From Muricomes sp049840515 (GTDB lineage Bacteria > Bacillota > Clostridia > Lachnospirales > Lachnospiraceae), in contig JASGKW010000009.1 in assembly GCA_049840515.1 (NCBI GenBank), positions 744,001 through 808,000 on the forward strand: 64,000 nucleotides of DNA, in the 5' to 3' direction. The translations under genes and the position numbers were made by a program. This document shows, in pieces, positions 10,324 to 19,343 of the stretch (position 1 is its first letter; each line of letters begins with the position of its first letter). Under the pieces are notes generated by a model that saw only the letters and a program-made list of their open reading frames with translations, did not search any database and was not told the origin of the DNA.

Positions 10324-11174
10324 ATGAGTTATGCGGATAAGGTTTTTATTGACATGTGCAGGGATATTATTGAGAATGGTACAAGTACGGAGGGGGAGAA
10401 GGTGCGCCCTGTATGGGAGGATAATACGCCTGCCTACACGATTAAGAAGTTTGGCGTTGTAAACCGCTATGATTTGCGCAAGGAGTTTCCGGCACTGACT
10501 CTTAGAAGAACAGGGATTAAGAGCTGTGTGGATGAATTGCTGTGGATATGGCAGAAGAAATCCAACAATATTCATGATTTGAACAGTCATATATGGGACA
10601 GCTGGGCGGATGAGGATGGTTCTATCGGAAAAGCCTACGGTTATCAGATGGGGGTGAAACATGTCTACAAGGAAGGCATGATGGATCAGATAGACAGGGT
10701 GATTTATGATTTGAAAAATAATCCTTACAGCCGGAGAATTATGACAAATATTTACGTGCATCAGGATTTGCATGAGATGAATCTATACCCTTGTGCGTAC
10801 AGTATGACTTTTAATGTGACAAAGGAAAAAGGCAGTGACAGACTGACCTTGAATGGGATTTTGAACCAGCGTTCCCAGGATGTGCTGACAGCAAACAATT
10901 GGAATGTGTGCCAGTATTCTGTGCTTCTTCATATGCTGGCGCAGGTGTGTGATATGAATGTGGGAGAATTTGTCCATGTGATTGCGGATGCTCATATTTA
11001 TGACAGGCATATCCCGCTGGTCGAGAGAGTCTGATTTCCAGGGAACCCCTCCCTGCCCCTAAGTTTTGGCTGAATCCGGAGGTGAAAGATTTTTATGATT
11101 TTACGCCGGAGGATGTGAAGCTGCTGGAGTATGAAACCCACCCTCAGATAAAAAATATACCTGTCGCTATATAA
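10324..11174 (+). CDS. thyA: Thymidylate synthase, one frameshift near the 3' end
   Basis: Folate-dependent thymidylate synthase converting dUMP to dTMP. The catalytic region contains the active-site Cys in LYPCAYSM, followed by NQRSQDVLTANNWNV and the HIYDRHIPLVE segment. The first frame stops at 11034. Inserting one base near 11022-11028 (a GA-repeat run) restores SLISREPLPAPKFWLNPEV and carries the protein to the TAA at 11172-11174, about 283 residues and normal for the family. A single-base deletion is inferred. The pairing with folA fits, because ThyA oxidises the folate that DHFR then reduces. Confidence 0.92.
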
Positions 11175-11223
11175 GGCAAGAGTATATAAATATTGTACTT
11201 AAACAGAACTTGGAGGAATGTGT

Positions 11224-11712
11224 ATGAATTTAATTGTAGCGGCAGATAAAAACTGGGCTATCGGCTATAACAATAAGTTGTTGGTGAGCATACCGTCAGA
11301 TATGAAGTTTTTCCGTGAAAAAACAACAGGGAAAGTGGTTGTCATGGGAAGAAAGACGCTGGAGAGTTTTCCAAATGGGCTGCCATTAAAAAACAGGACG
11401 AACATTGTGCTCACAGGCAATAAGAAATATCATGTAAAAGGGGCGGTTGTTGTCCATACTCTGGAAGGACTTTTAAAAGAACTGGAAGAGTATAATTCGG
11501 AGGACGTCTATGTAATCGGGGGGGACAGTGTCTATCGTCTTCTTCTTCCGTATTGTGATACGGCCTACGTGACAAAGATTGACCATGCTTTTCAGGCGGA
11601 CACTTATTTTCCCAATCTGGATGAGCTGAGCGAGTGGGAATTGACAGAAGAAGGCGAGGAGCAGACTTGTTTCGATTTGGAATATATGTTTACAACTTAT
11701 AAGCGCAGATAA
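11224..11712 (+). CDS. folA: Dihydrofolate reductase
   Basis: NADPH-dependent DHFR regenerating tetrahydrofolate. It has the N-terminal LIVAADKNWAIGYNNKLL, the GRKTLESFP segment, and VYVIGGDSVYRLLLPY near residue 100. It is 162 residues long, which is normal. The ATG at 11224 is preferred over 11218 because TGGAGG at 11211-11216 then has 7-base spacing. It follows thyA by 49 bases and is probably co-transcribed with it. Confidence 0.93.
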   Translation: MNLIVAADKNWAIGYNNKLLVSIPSDMKFFREKTTGKVVVMGRKTLESFPNGLPLKNRTNIVLTGNKKYHVKGAVVVHTLEGLLKELEEYNSEDVYVIGGDSVYRLLLPYCDTAYVTKIDHAFQADTYFPNLDELSEWELTEEGEEQTCFDLEYMFTTYKRR

Positions 11713-11769
11713 GAAAATTGAAATTATGGGAAACGCAAATATAGGTTAAAAAACATCAAGGAATCCACG

Positions 11770-11798
11770 TTGACAAAGTTAAAAGTACACACTATAAT
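11770..11798 (+). promoter_or_regulatory. Promoter of the ilv T-box transcript
   Basis: TTGACA (11770-11775), 17-base spacer, TATAAT (11793-11798). Only the T-box leader and ilvB lie downstream. Confidence 0.85.
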
Positions 11799-11829
11799 GA
11801 ATATAATTTCCATACAAAATAAACTTGTG

Positions 11830-12100
11830 AAATGCAGAGACGAGGAGGAGTACGCAATTATCCGATGCAAAGAGAGGGGACGGCTGGTGTAAGTCTTCAT
11901 GAAGAGATTGCGGAAGTAGCCTTTGAGCAGTGGAACGAACGGGCGCAGGTCTAAGTAGGGTTCACCGTAATTCCCACGTTACAGGGAAACAGTATCGGAT
12001 GAAGTCCCGTACTGGCAGAGTGCAAAGAGGATACTCTTTGAAATTAGGTGGTAACACGGATTGAAGATTCGCCCTAAGCTATTGTAGCTTAGGGCTTTTA
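11830..12100 (+). promoter_or_regulatory. T-box leader (uncharged-tRNA sensor) upstream of ilvB
   Basis: Stem I begins near AGAGACGAGGAGGAG. The AGAGAGGGG...GGTG apical segment and the CCTTTGAGC element are present. The T-box core AGGTGGTAACACGG lies at 12046-12059, and the intrinsic terminator (12071-12081 with 12085-12095, then TTTT) comes just before ilvB. A likely specifier codon is GTA at 11916-11918 (in GGAAGTAGCC), which would read tRNA-Val. That assignment is inferred from position only. T-boxes let transcription continue when the cognate tRNA is uncharged, which fits branched-chain amino acid synthesis. Confidence 0.88.
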
Positions 12101-12198
12101 CTTTATAAAAACCCAGCACTGCGGTCTGTATAAGACAGAAGTACCACCGGGACAGCACTGAGTTTAACGCTCAATCATAAATAAAGGGAGGATTATAT

Positions 12199-13914
12199 AT
12201 GAAGAAGATTTCAGGAAACAAATTATTGGTGAAAGCATTGAAAGAGGAAGGTGTAGATACTGTATTTGGTTATCCAGGTGCGGCTACAATTGACATCAGT
12301 GACGAGTTGTACAGACAGGATGATGTAAGAGTAATTCTTCCAAGGCATGAGCAGGCTCTTGTCCATGAGGCAGATGCATATGCGAGAACAACGGGAAAGG
12401 TCGGTGTATGTCTTGTAACAAGCGGACCGGGAGCGACAAATCTGGTAACAGGACTGGCAACAGCTAAGTATGACAGTGTGCCTCTTGTATGTTTCACAGG
12501 CCAGGTGGCAACGCATCTGATAGGAAGTGACGCTTTTCAGGAGGTTGATATTGTAGGAATTACGAGAAGTATTACAAAGTATGGAGTGACGGTGCGCAAC
12601 AGAGAGGACTTAGGGCGCATTATCAAGGAGGCTTTTTATATAGCAAGTACGGGAAAGCCGGGTCCTGTACTTATTGACCTGCCCAAAGATGTTATGGCGG
12701 AGCTGGGAAGCCCGGAATATCCATCTGAGGTAAATATACGAGGATATAAGCCTAATACTACAGTTCACATGGGGCAGCTTAAGAGAGCGCTTAAAATGCT
12801 GCAAAAGGCAAAAGCACCTCTGTTTCTCGCCGGAGGCGGAATCAATGTTTCTAATGCATCCGGTATGTTTACAGAACTGGTGGAAAAGGTCAGAGTGCCA
12901 GTCATTACAACGGTAATGGGAAGAGGGGCTATCCCCACAGACCATCCTTTATTTGTGGGAAACCTTGGAATGCATGGCGCATATGCGGCAAACATGGCAG
13001 TAAGCGAATGTGACCTGCTCTTCTCCATAGGAACCAGATTCAATGACCGTATTACAGGCAATCTCAGAGAATTTGCTCCGTTGGCAAAGATTGTGCACAT
13101 TGACATTGATACAGCAGCCATTTCCAGAAATATACAGGTAGATATTCCGATTGTGGCGGATGCATGTGAAGCAATCACAAAAATGCTGGAGTATGTGGAA
13201 CCATGTGAGACAAAGAAATGGCTAGGTAAAATCGGCGGATGGAAAGAGGAATATCCTTTGGATATGAAACCTCATGCGGAAATGGGCGCCAAAGATATTA
13301 TCGAGGAGATTAACCGCCAGTTCGATGAGGCAATTATTGTAACAGACGTAGGGCAGCATCAGATGTACACAGCACAGTATGCGGAAATCACAGCGAAGAA
13401 GAGACTTGTTATGTCAGGCGGGCTGGGAACCATGGGATTTGGATTGCCAGGAGGAATTGGAGCAAAATTAGGCAACCCGGATACTCCTGTTGTTGTAATA
13501 TCAGGGGACGGCGGAATGCAGATGAATATTCAGGAATTTGCCACCGCAGTCCTGGAGGAACTGCCGATTATCATATGTGTGTTTAACAATGCTTATCTCG
13601 GAATGGTGCGCCAGTGGCAGAAACTATTTTATGGCAAAAGATACGGAATGACAAACCTGCGCTCAGGGGCATTGTTCCGCAGAACAGACGGAAAAGAGAT
13701 GCCGGAGTATACTCCAGACTTTGTAAAGCTTGCCGAGAGCTATGGTGCCAAAGGAATCAGAGTCAGGAAAATGGAGGAGATAGCAGCGGCTTTTGAGGAG
13801 GCAAAGAGGAGCACAAAGGCTCCTACTTTAATTGAATTCATGATTGACCAGGAGGATATGGTATATCCAATGATTCAACCGGGCGGAGCATTGAAAGAAA
13901 TGATTATAGACTGA
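12199..13914 (+). CDS. ilvB: Acetolactate synthase large subunit
   Basis: Thiamine-diphosphate enzyme catalysing the first common step of branched-chain amino acid synthesis. It has the N-terminal TPP catalytic segment (GYPGAATIDISDEL, then the glutamate in PRHEQALVHEADAYAR), a central domain (GGGINVSNA, NLGMHGAYAANMA), and the C-terminal TPP/Mg motif GDGGMQMNIQEFATA ending in NNAYLGMVRQWQ. It is 571 residues long, normal for the anabolic family. The start has AAAGGGAGG at good spacing. T-box control and the adjacent ilvN support an anabolic role. Confidence 0.95.
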   Translation: MKKISGNKLLVKALKEEGVDTVFGYPGAATIDISDELYRQDDVRVILPRHEQALVHEADAYARTTGKVGVCLVTSGPGATNLVTGLATAKYDSVPLVCFTGQVATHLIGSDAFQEVDIVGITRSITKYGVTVRNREDLGRIIKEAFYIASTGKPGPVLIDLPKDVMAELGSPEYPSEVNIRGYKPNTTVHMGQLKRALKMLQKAKAPLFLAGGGINVSNASGMFTELVEKVRVPVITTVMGRGAIPTDHPLFVGNLGMHGAYAANMAVSECDLLFSIGTRFNDRITGNLREFAPLAKIVHIDIDTAAISRNIQVDIPIVADACEAITKMLEYVEPCETKKWLGKIGGWKEEYPLDMKPHAEMGAKDIIEEINRQFDEAIIVTDVGQHQMYTAQYAEITAKKRLVMSGGLGTMGFGLPGGIGAKLGNPDTPVVVISGDGGMQMNIQEFATAVLEELPIIICVFNNAYLGMVRQWQKLFYGKRYGMTNLRSGALFRRTDGKEMPEYTPDFVKLAESYGAKGIRVRKMEEIAAAFEEAKRSTKAPTLIEFMIDQEDMVYPMIQPGGALKEMIID

Positions 13915-13937
13915 TAGTGATGGAGGGAGACAAAGGT

Positions 13938-14447
13938 ATGGAAAATAGTGTTAAAAAAAGATGGATTTCATTGTATGTGGAGAACCAGGTAGGTGTACTG
14001 TCCAAAATATCAGGCTTGTTTTCTGGAAAATCGTATAATCTGGACAGTTTGACTGTAGGGACGACAGAAGATTCCACTATCTCCAGAATGACCATTGCTA
14101 CAGTGAGTGATGATGAGACGTTTGAGCAGATAAAGAAACAGTTAAACTGTCTGGTGGAAGTAATTAAGGTTATTGATTTCACAGATATTTTTGTGAGAAT
14201 GAAAGAAATCTTATATGTGAAAGTAAAAAGATGCACGAAGGAAGATAAATCTGAGCTGTTCCAGATTGCAGAGACCTTTAAGGCGAGAGTCATTGATTAT
14301 GGAAGAGACAGCCTGCTTTTAGAATTTGTGCAGACTGCCACAAAGAATGATGCGGTGATTGACCTTATGAAACAAGAGTTTAAAAACATTGAGGTTGTGC
14401 GCGGGGGCAGTGTAGGTATTGAGTCTATCAGCATGATGGAGCGGTAA
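13938..14447 (+). CDS. ilvN: Acetolactate synthase small (regulatory) subunit
   Basis: A 169-residue ACT-domain subunit that confers feedback control on IlvB. The first ACT domain (ISLYVENQVGVLSKISGLFSG) is followed by the SLTVGTTEDSTISRMTI strand and a C-terminal ACT_5-like domain. The open frame extends back to GTG 13917, but the ATG at 13938 has TGGAGGGAG at proper spacing. It follows ilvB by 23 bases in the same T-box-controlled operon. Confidence 0.94.
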   Translation: MENSVKKRWISLYVENQVGVLSKISGLFSGKSYNLDSLTVGTTEDSTISRMTIATVSDDETFEQIKKQLNCLVEVIKVIDFTDIFVRMKEILYVKVKRCTKEDKSELFQIAETFKARVIDYGRDSLLLEFVQTATKNDAVIDLMKQEFKNIEVVRGGSVGIESISMMER

Positions 14448-14567
14448 AAAGCGGGCTCTTGAATTTTAAGAGCGGAAGTATTATAATCTTACAGGAAGGA
14501 TTTCCCTGCTTCTGAGGGAAATGAATGCAAGCACTTTAGGGAAAGCAGAGGAACGGAGGAGACACAA

Positions 14568-15593
14568 ATGGAAAAGAAAAATATTGATTGGGCGAACCTG
14601 GGGTTTGGCTATATACAGACAGATAAAAGATACGTGGCTGAATTTAGAAACGGAGCATGGAGCGAAGTTGGGCTGACGACAGACCCCAACATTACAATGA
14701 GCGAGTGCGCCGGGGTCCTCCAGTACGCACAGACAATTTTTGAAGGGTTAAAAGCGTATACTACGAAAGACGGGAAGATTGTTACATTCCGCCCCGATTT
14801 GAATGGACAGCGCATGGAAGACTCTGCAAAAAGAATGGAGATGCCTCCATACCCTAAGGAGAAGTTTGTGAAAGCTGTTGAAGAGACTGTAAGAGCGAAT
14901 GCAGCTTATGTTCCGCCCTACGGATCTGGTGCAACCTTATATGTAAGACCATACATGTTTGGAATCAACCCTGTAATTGGCGTAAAACCGGCGGATGAAT
15001 TTCAGTTCCGTGTATTTACCACACCGGTAGGACCATATTTCAAAGGCGGGGTAAAGCCTTTGACTTTGTGTGTGGCTGATTTTGACAGAGCGGCGCCAAG
15101 AGGAACCGGAAGCATTAAAGCGGGGCTGAATTACGCAATGAGTCTTCACGCACTCATGGCAGCTCATCATAATGGTTTTGATGAAAATATGTATCTGGAT
15201 TCTGCTACAAGGACAAAGGTGGAAGAGACAGGCGGCGCTAACTTTATTTTTATTACAAAGGACGGCACAATTGTGACACCAGCCTCTGATACAATTCTTC
15301 CTTCTATTACAAGACGTTCTCTTGTCTATGTGGCAGAGCATTATTTGGGAATGAAGGTAGAAGAGAGGGCAGTATACTTTGATGAGATTAAGGATTTTGC
15401 AGAGTGTGGACTTTGCGGAACAGCAGCGGTGATTTCCCCTGTAGGAAAAGTTGTAAATCAGGGAGAAGAAATCTGCTTCCCAAGCGGCATGGAAAAGATG
15501 GGACCGATAACTCAGAAATTGTATGATACATTGACAGGTATCCAGATGGGACACATTGAGGCTCCCGAAGGATGGATTAATGTAATTGAATAA
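14568..15593 (+). CDS. ilvE: Branched-chain amino acid aminotransferase
   Basis: PLP-dependent class IV aminotransferase performing the last step of Leu/Ile/Val synthesis. The PLP lysine lies in GTGSIKAGLNYAMSL near residue 180, with EETGGANFIFI, LPSITRRS and CGTAAVISPVG downstream. It is 341 residues, the length of the large (group II) BCAT type. It lies 120 bases after ilvN, and a strong terminator follows. Confidence 0.94.
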   Translation: MEKKNIDWANLGFGYIQTDKRYVAEFRNGAWSEVGLTTDPNITMSECAGVLQYAQTIFEGLKAYTTKDGKIVTFRPDLNGQRMEDSAKRMEMPPYPKEKFVKAVEETVRANAAYVPPYGSGATLYVRPYMFGINPVIGVKPADEFQFRVFTTPVGPYFKGGVKPLTLCVADFDRAAPRGTGSIKAGLNYAMSLHALMAAHHNGFDENMYLDSATRTKVEETGGANFIFITKDGTIVTPASDTILPSITRRSLVYVAEHYLGMKVEERAVYFDEIKDFAECGLCGTAAVISPVGKVVNQGEEICFPSGMEKMGPITQKLYDTLTGIQMGHIEAPEGWINVIE

Positions 15594-15604
15594 AAGGCTT
15601 AAGG

Positions 15605-15653
15605 CAGGCTTACAGGAGAATTTATAAACTTCCTGTAAGCCTGATTGTTTTTC
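15605..15653 (+). terminator. Terminator after ilvE
   Basis: Arm 15605-15617 (CAGGCTTACAGGA) pairs perfectly with 15631-15643, then ATTGTTTTTC. Confidence 0.85.
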
Positions 15654-15727
15654 TGAGGCAGACTGTGGTATAATGTATGCGACATCGCGTCAAGCGGGGA
15701 ATAAATAGTCATAACTGAGGTCAAAGA

Positions 15728-16513
15728 ATGGAAGATAACAGGGAATCTAATGCGTATGGCAGTTTTGCTGCCGTATATGATACATTTATGGATAACGTTC
15801 CTTATGAAGAATGGGGAGTGTATCTCCATAAACTTTTAAAAGAATACGGGATTAAAGATGGACTGATTCTGGATTTGGGGTGCGGCACAGGCTCTATGAC
15901 AGAGCTTTTGGCATCTTTCGGATATGATATGATTGGGCTGGATAATTCCGTGGACATGCTTGGGATTGCTCTTGAAAAGAAAGAAAAGTCCGGCTATGAT
16001 ATTTTATATTTGCATCAGGATATGAGGGAATTTGAATTATATGGAACAGTGCGCGGAATTGTCAGTATTTGTGATTCTATTAATTATATTACGGAGCCGG
16101 AAGAAGTTGAGCGGGTATTTCACTGCGTAAATAATTATTTAGACAAAGATGGGGTTTTTATCTTTGATTTTAACACAGAATACAAATACAAAGAAATTTT
16201 GGGAGAGTGTACGATTGCAGAAAACCGGGAGGACTGCAGTTTTATCTGGGATAATTATTACTATGAGGAAGAGAAGATTAATGAATATGAGCTGAGCCTT
16301 TTTATAAAAGATGAAGCACCCTCCTCAGAGTCAGGGGAAATATATCGGAAATATCAGGAGACACACTTTCAGCGGGGTTACACACTGGAGGAACTGAAAA
16401 CTTTGATACAGTCATCAGGGCTGCGTTTTTTGGCGGCATATGATGCATTTACCAGAGCTGAGCCTTCTGATAAGAGCGAAAGAATTTATGTGATAGCAGG
16501 AAAAGGAGAATAA
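15728..16513 (+). CDS. Class I SAM-dependent methyltransferase
   Basis: A 261-residue methyltransferase of the small-molecule type. The SAM-binding motif I (ILDLGCGTGSMTELLA) lies at about residue 46, the acidic ribose-binding GLDNSVDML follows, and the HQDMREF and DSINYI segments continue the Rossmann fold. The substrate is unknown. The stop is one base before the hslO start region, so the two are co-transcribed. Confidence 0.85.
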   Translation: MEDNRESNAYGSFAAVYDTFMDNVPYEEWGVYLHKLLKEYGIKDGLILDLGCGTGSMTELLASFGYDMIGLDNSVDMLGIALEKKEKSGYDILYLHQDMREFELYGTVRGIVSICDSINYITEPEEVERVFHCVNNYLDKDGVFIFDFNTEYKYKEILGECTIAENREDCSFIWDNYYYEEEKINEYELSLFIKDEAPSSESGEIYRKYQETHFQRGYTLEELKTLIQSSGLRFLAAYDAFTRAEPSDKSERIYVIAGKGE

Positions 16514-16514
16514 A

Positions 16515-17390
16515 ATGTCAGATTATATTGTAAGAGCGACGGCTGGAAATACACAGATTCGTGCATTTGCAGCCATCACAACAGATCTTGTAGAAGAGGC
16601 TCGCCGGCACCATGAGACAAGCCCTGTGGCCACCGCAGCACTGGGCCGCCTTCTCACGGGGGGAGTCATGATGGGAAGTATGATGAAGAATGAGCAGGAT
16701 ATACTGACACTTCAGGTAAAGTGCGGGGGTCCTATCGGCGGGATAACAGTGACCGCGGACAGCCAGGGAAATGTAAAAGGATATGTGAACAACCCCGATG
16801 TTATGCTGCCTCCGAAAAATGGAAAGCTGGATGTAGGGGAAGCTCTCGGACCGGGATTTTTGAATGTGATAAAGGATATGGGGCTGAAAGAGCCTTATTC
16901 TGGACAGACTATTCTGCAGACAGGAGAGATTGCAGAAGACCTCACATATTATTTTGCAACATCCGAGCAGGTTCCGTCTTCTGTAGGGCTGGGAGTTCTG
17001 ATGGAGAAAAACAATACTGTGAGATGCGCAGGAGGTTTTATTGTACAGGTTATGCCGTTCATTGAAGATGAAGTGTTAAATAAGCTGGAGGAAAATATTC
17101 AGAAAATCCAGTCTGTTACTTCTATGCTGGACAGCGGGCACAGCGCAGAGGAAATGCTGGGACAGGTTTTAGAAGGGCTGGATATGCAGGTTGTGGATAC
17201 TCTTCCTGCACATTTTTCCTGTAACTGTTCTAAAGAACGTATTGAGAAAGCAATCATCAGTATTGGAAAGAAAGATATCCAGTCTATGATTGATGACGGG
17301 GAAGACATTGAAGTGAAATGTCATTTTTGTAACACTGCATACCAATACAGTGTGGATGAATTAAAAGAGCTTTTGTCAAAGAGCAGATAG
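16515..17390 (+). CDS. hslO: Hsp33 redox-regulated chaperone
   Basis: Cytosolic holdase chaperone activated by oxidative unfolding. The C-terminal zinc switch is present as CNC (in FSCNCSKERIEK) and CHFC about 30 residues later. The N-terminal fold (RATAGNTQIRAFAAITTDLVEEA) is also typical. It is 291 residues, full length. In an obligate anaerobe it probably guards against oxygen exposure (inference). Confidence 0.95.
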   Translation: MSDYIVRATAGNTQIRAFAAITTDLVEEARRHHETSPVATAALGRLLTGGVMMGSMMKNEQDILTLQVKCGGPIGGITVTADSQGNVKGYVNNPDVMLPPKNGKLDVGEALGPGFLNVIKDMGLKEPYSGQTILQTGEIAEDLTYYFATSEQVPSSVGLGVLMEKNNTVRCAGGFIVQVMPFIEDEVLNKLEENIQKIQSVTSMLDSGHSAEEMLGQVLEGLDMQVVDTLPAHFSCNCSKERIEKAIISIGKKDIQSMIDDGEDIEVKCHFCNTAYQYSVDELKELLSKSR

Positions 17391-17407
17391 CCTTAAGGAG
17401 GTTAGAT

Positions 17408-19315
17408 ATGAAGCAGGGATTTATAAAGGTTGCAGCGGCCACACCAGATATACGAGTGGCGGATGTGGAATATAACACAGAGACAATCTGCCGGGCCATT
17501 GAGGAAGCAGTATCTCAGAAAGCCAAAATCGCGGTATTTCCCGAATTGTGTATCACAGGATATACCTGTGGGGATTTGTTTACCCAGGAAGTATTATTGA
17601 GAGAAGCAAGACTGGCACTTCAAAGGATTGCCGCCTTTACGGAAGATAAAGATATTCTGGTATTTGTAGGAGCTCCTCTGAGTGTGGACGGAGAGTTATA
17701 CAATGTGGCAGCAGCTTTGAACCGGGGAGAGGTGCTTGGACTGACAACAAAGACCTTTCTTCCTAATTACGGGGAGTTTTATGAGATGCGCCAGTTTACT
17801 CCCGGGCTAAAGAAGGCGAGGGAAATTTTATTTGAAGGAAAATCTGTACCTTTTGGGCCTCAGATTTTGTTTCAGGCGGAGAATATGGAAGAACTGATTG
17901 TATCTGCTGAAATTTGTGAGGATGTTTGGTCCCCCATTCCGCCCAGCATCAAGGCTGCTATGGAAGGTGCCGTGATTATTGTAAATTGCTCTGCCAGTGA
18001 TGAGACAGTTGGAAAAGACAGATACCGAAGGGAACTGATTCAGGGGCAGTCTGCCCGCCTGATAGCCGGCTATGTATATGCCAACGCCGGGGAGGGAGAA
18101 TCCACCACAGACCTGGTGTTTGGCGGCCATAATCTGATTACAGAAAATGGTGCCATTTTAAAAGAGGCGGAGAGATTCAGAAATGATATCATTTATTCTG
18201 AAATAGATATACATCGTCTTATCGGCGAGCGGCGCAAGAATACAACTTTTAAAATATCGGATGAGCGACAGCTTTTGAAAGTTCATTTTAATCTGGAAAT
18301 AGAAGAAACTACACTGACCAGACAATTTCCCAGACTTCCTTTCGTTCCTGCTGACGAGAGAGAAAAAGAGAAGAGATGTGAAGAGATTTTTACGATTCAG
18401 GCAATGGGATTAAAAAAACGTCTGGCTCACACACACGCGAAAACTGCGGTGGTGGGGATTTCAGGGGGGCTTGATTCCACACTGGCACTGCTTGTCACAG
18501 CAAGGGCATTTGATATGCTTGGCAGGGACAAGAAGGATATCATTGCCGTGACAATGCCTTGTTTTGGCACCACAGACCGGACTTATCAGAATGCCTGTAA
18601 GATGTCTGTACAGCTTGGAGCCCAGCTCCGCGAAGTGAGAATTGCGGAGGCGGTCAGCGTTCATTTCCGCGATATAGGCCATGACCCTGAGGATCACAGT
18701 GTGACCTATGAAAATGCTCAGGCCAGAGAGAGAACTCAGGTGCTTATGGATATTGCAAATGGAACCGGAGGTATGGTAATCGGAACGGGAGATATGTCTG
18801 AACTGGCGCTGGGATGGGCGACCTACAACGGTGATCACATGTCCATGTATGGGGTGAATTCCTCTGTACCAAAAACATTGGTCCGCCATCTTGTAAAGTA
18901 TGCGGCGGATGTGACTATAGATGAAGATTTGAAAAAAGTGCTGCATGATGTATTGGATACTCCTGTCAGTCCGGAGCTGCTTCCTCCTAAAGATGGAAAT
19001 ATTGCTCAGAAAACAGAGGACTTGGTGGGGCCATATGAGTTGCATGATTTCTATTTATATTATATGATAAGGTTTGGATACGAACCAAGCAAAATTTACC
19101 GTCTTGCAATGAAGACTTTTGAGGGAATTTATGATTCTGCTGCTATTTTAAAATGGCTGGAAACTTTCTGCCGCAGATTCTTTTCTCAGCAGTTTAAGCG
19201 CTCCTGCCTTCCAGACGGGCCGAAAGTGGGTACAGTGGCACTTTCACCGAGAGGGGACTGGAGAATGCCAAGTGACGCTTGCGTTGCTTCGTGGTTGAAA
19301 GACATATCGTTGTAA
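17408..19315 (+). CDS. nadE: Glutamine-dependent NAD+ synthetase
   Basis: A two-domain enzyme that amidates deamido-NAD to NAD. The N-terminal nitrilase-like glutaminase has the catalytic Glu (VFPELCITGYTCGDL), Lys (TKTFLPNYGEFYE) and Cys (ISAEICEDVWSP). The C-terminal ATP-pyrophosphatase domain has the P-loop SGGLDSTLALLV near residue 355 and GTGDMSELALGW. It is 635 residues, normal. The RBS AAGGAGG is close upstream. Confidence 0.95.
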   Translation: MKQGFIKVAAATPDIRVADVEYNTETICRAIEEAVSQKAKIAVFPELCITGYTCGDLFTQEVLLREARLALQRIAAFTEDKDILVFVGAPLSVDGELYNVAAALNRGEVLGLTTKTFLPNYGEFYEMRQFTPGLKKAREILFEGKSVPFGPQILFQAENMEELIVSAEICEDVWSPIPPSIKAAMEGAVIIVNCSASDETVGKDRYRRELIQGQSARLIAGYVYANAGEGESTTDLVFGGHNLITENGAILKEAERFRNDIIYSEIDIHRLIGERRKNTTFKISDERQLLKVHFNLEIEETTLTRQFPRLPFVPADEREKEKRCEEIFTIQAMGLKKRLAHTHAKTAVVGISGGLDSTLALLVTARAFDMLGRDKKDIIAVTMPCFGTTDRTYQNACKMSVQLGAQLREVRIAEAVSVHFRDIGHDPEDHSVTYENAQARERTQVLMDIANGTGGMVIGTGDMSELALGWATYNGDHMSMYGVNSSVPKTLVRHLVKYAADVTIDEDLKKVLHDVLDTPVSPELLPPKDGNIAQKTEDLVGPYELHDFYLYYMIRFGYEPSKIYRLAMKTFEGIYDSAAILKWLETFCRRFFSQQFKRSCLPDGPKVGTVALSPRGDWRMPSDACVASWLKDISL

Positions 19316-19343
19316 AGACACATAGAGATATAGGAGGTTTTAG

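Noticed and set aside
14455..14480. GCTCTTGAATTTTAAGAGC palindrome as another member of the TTGAAC family
   Set aside because: It lacks the GTATAC arms and the N7 centre, and is better seen as an unrelated short hairpin between ilvN and ilvE.
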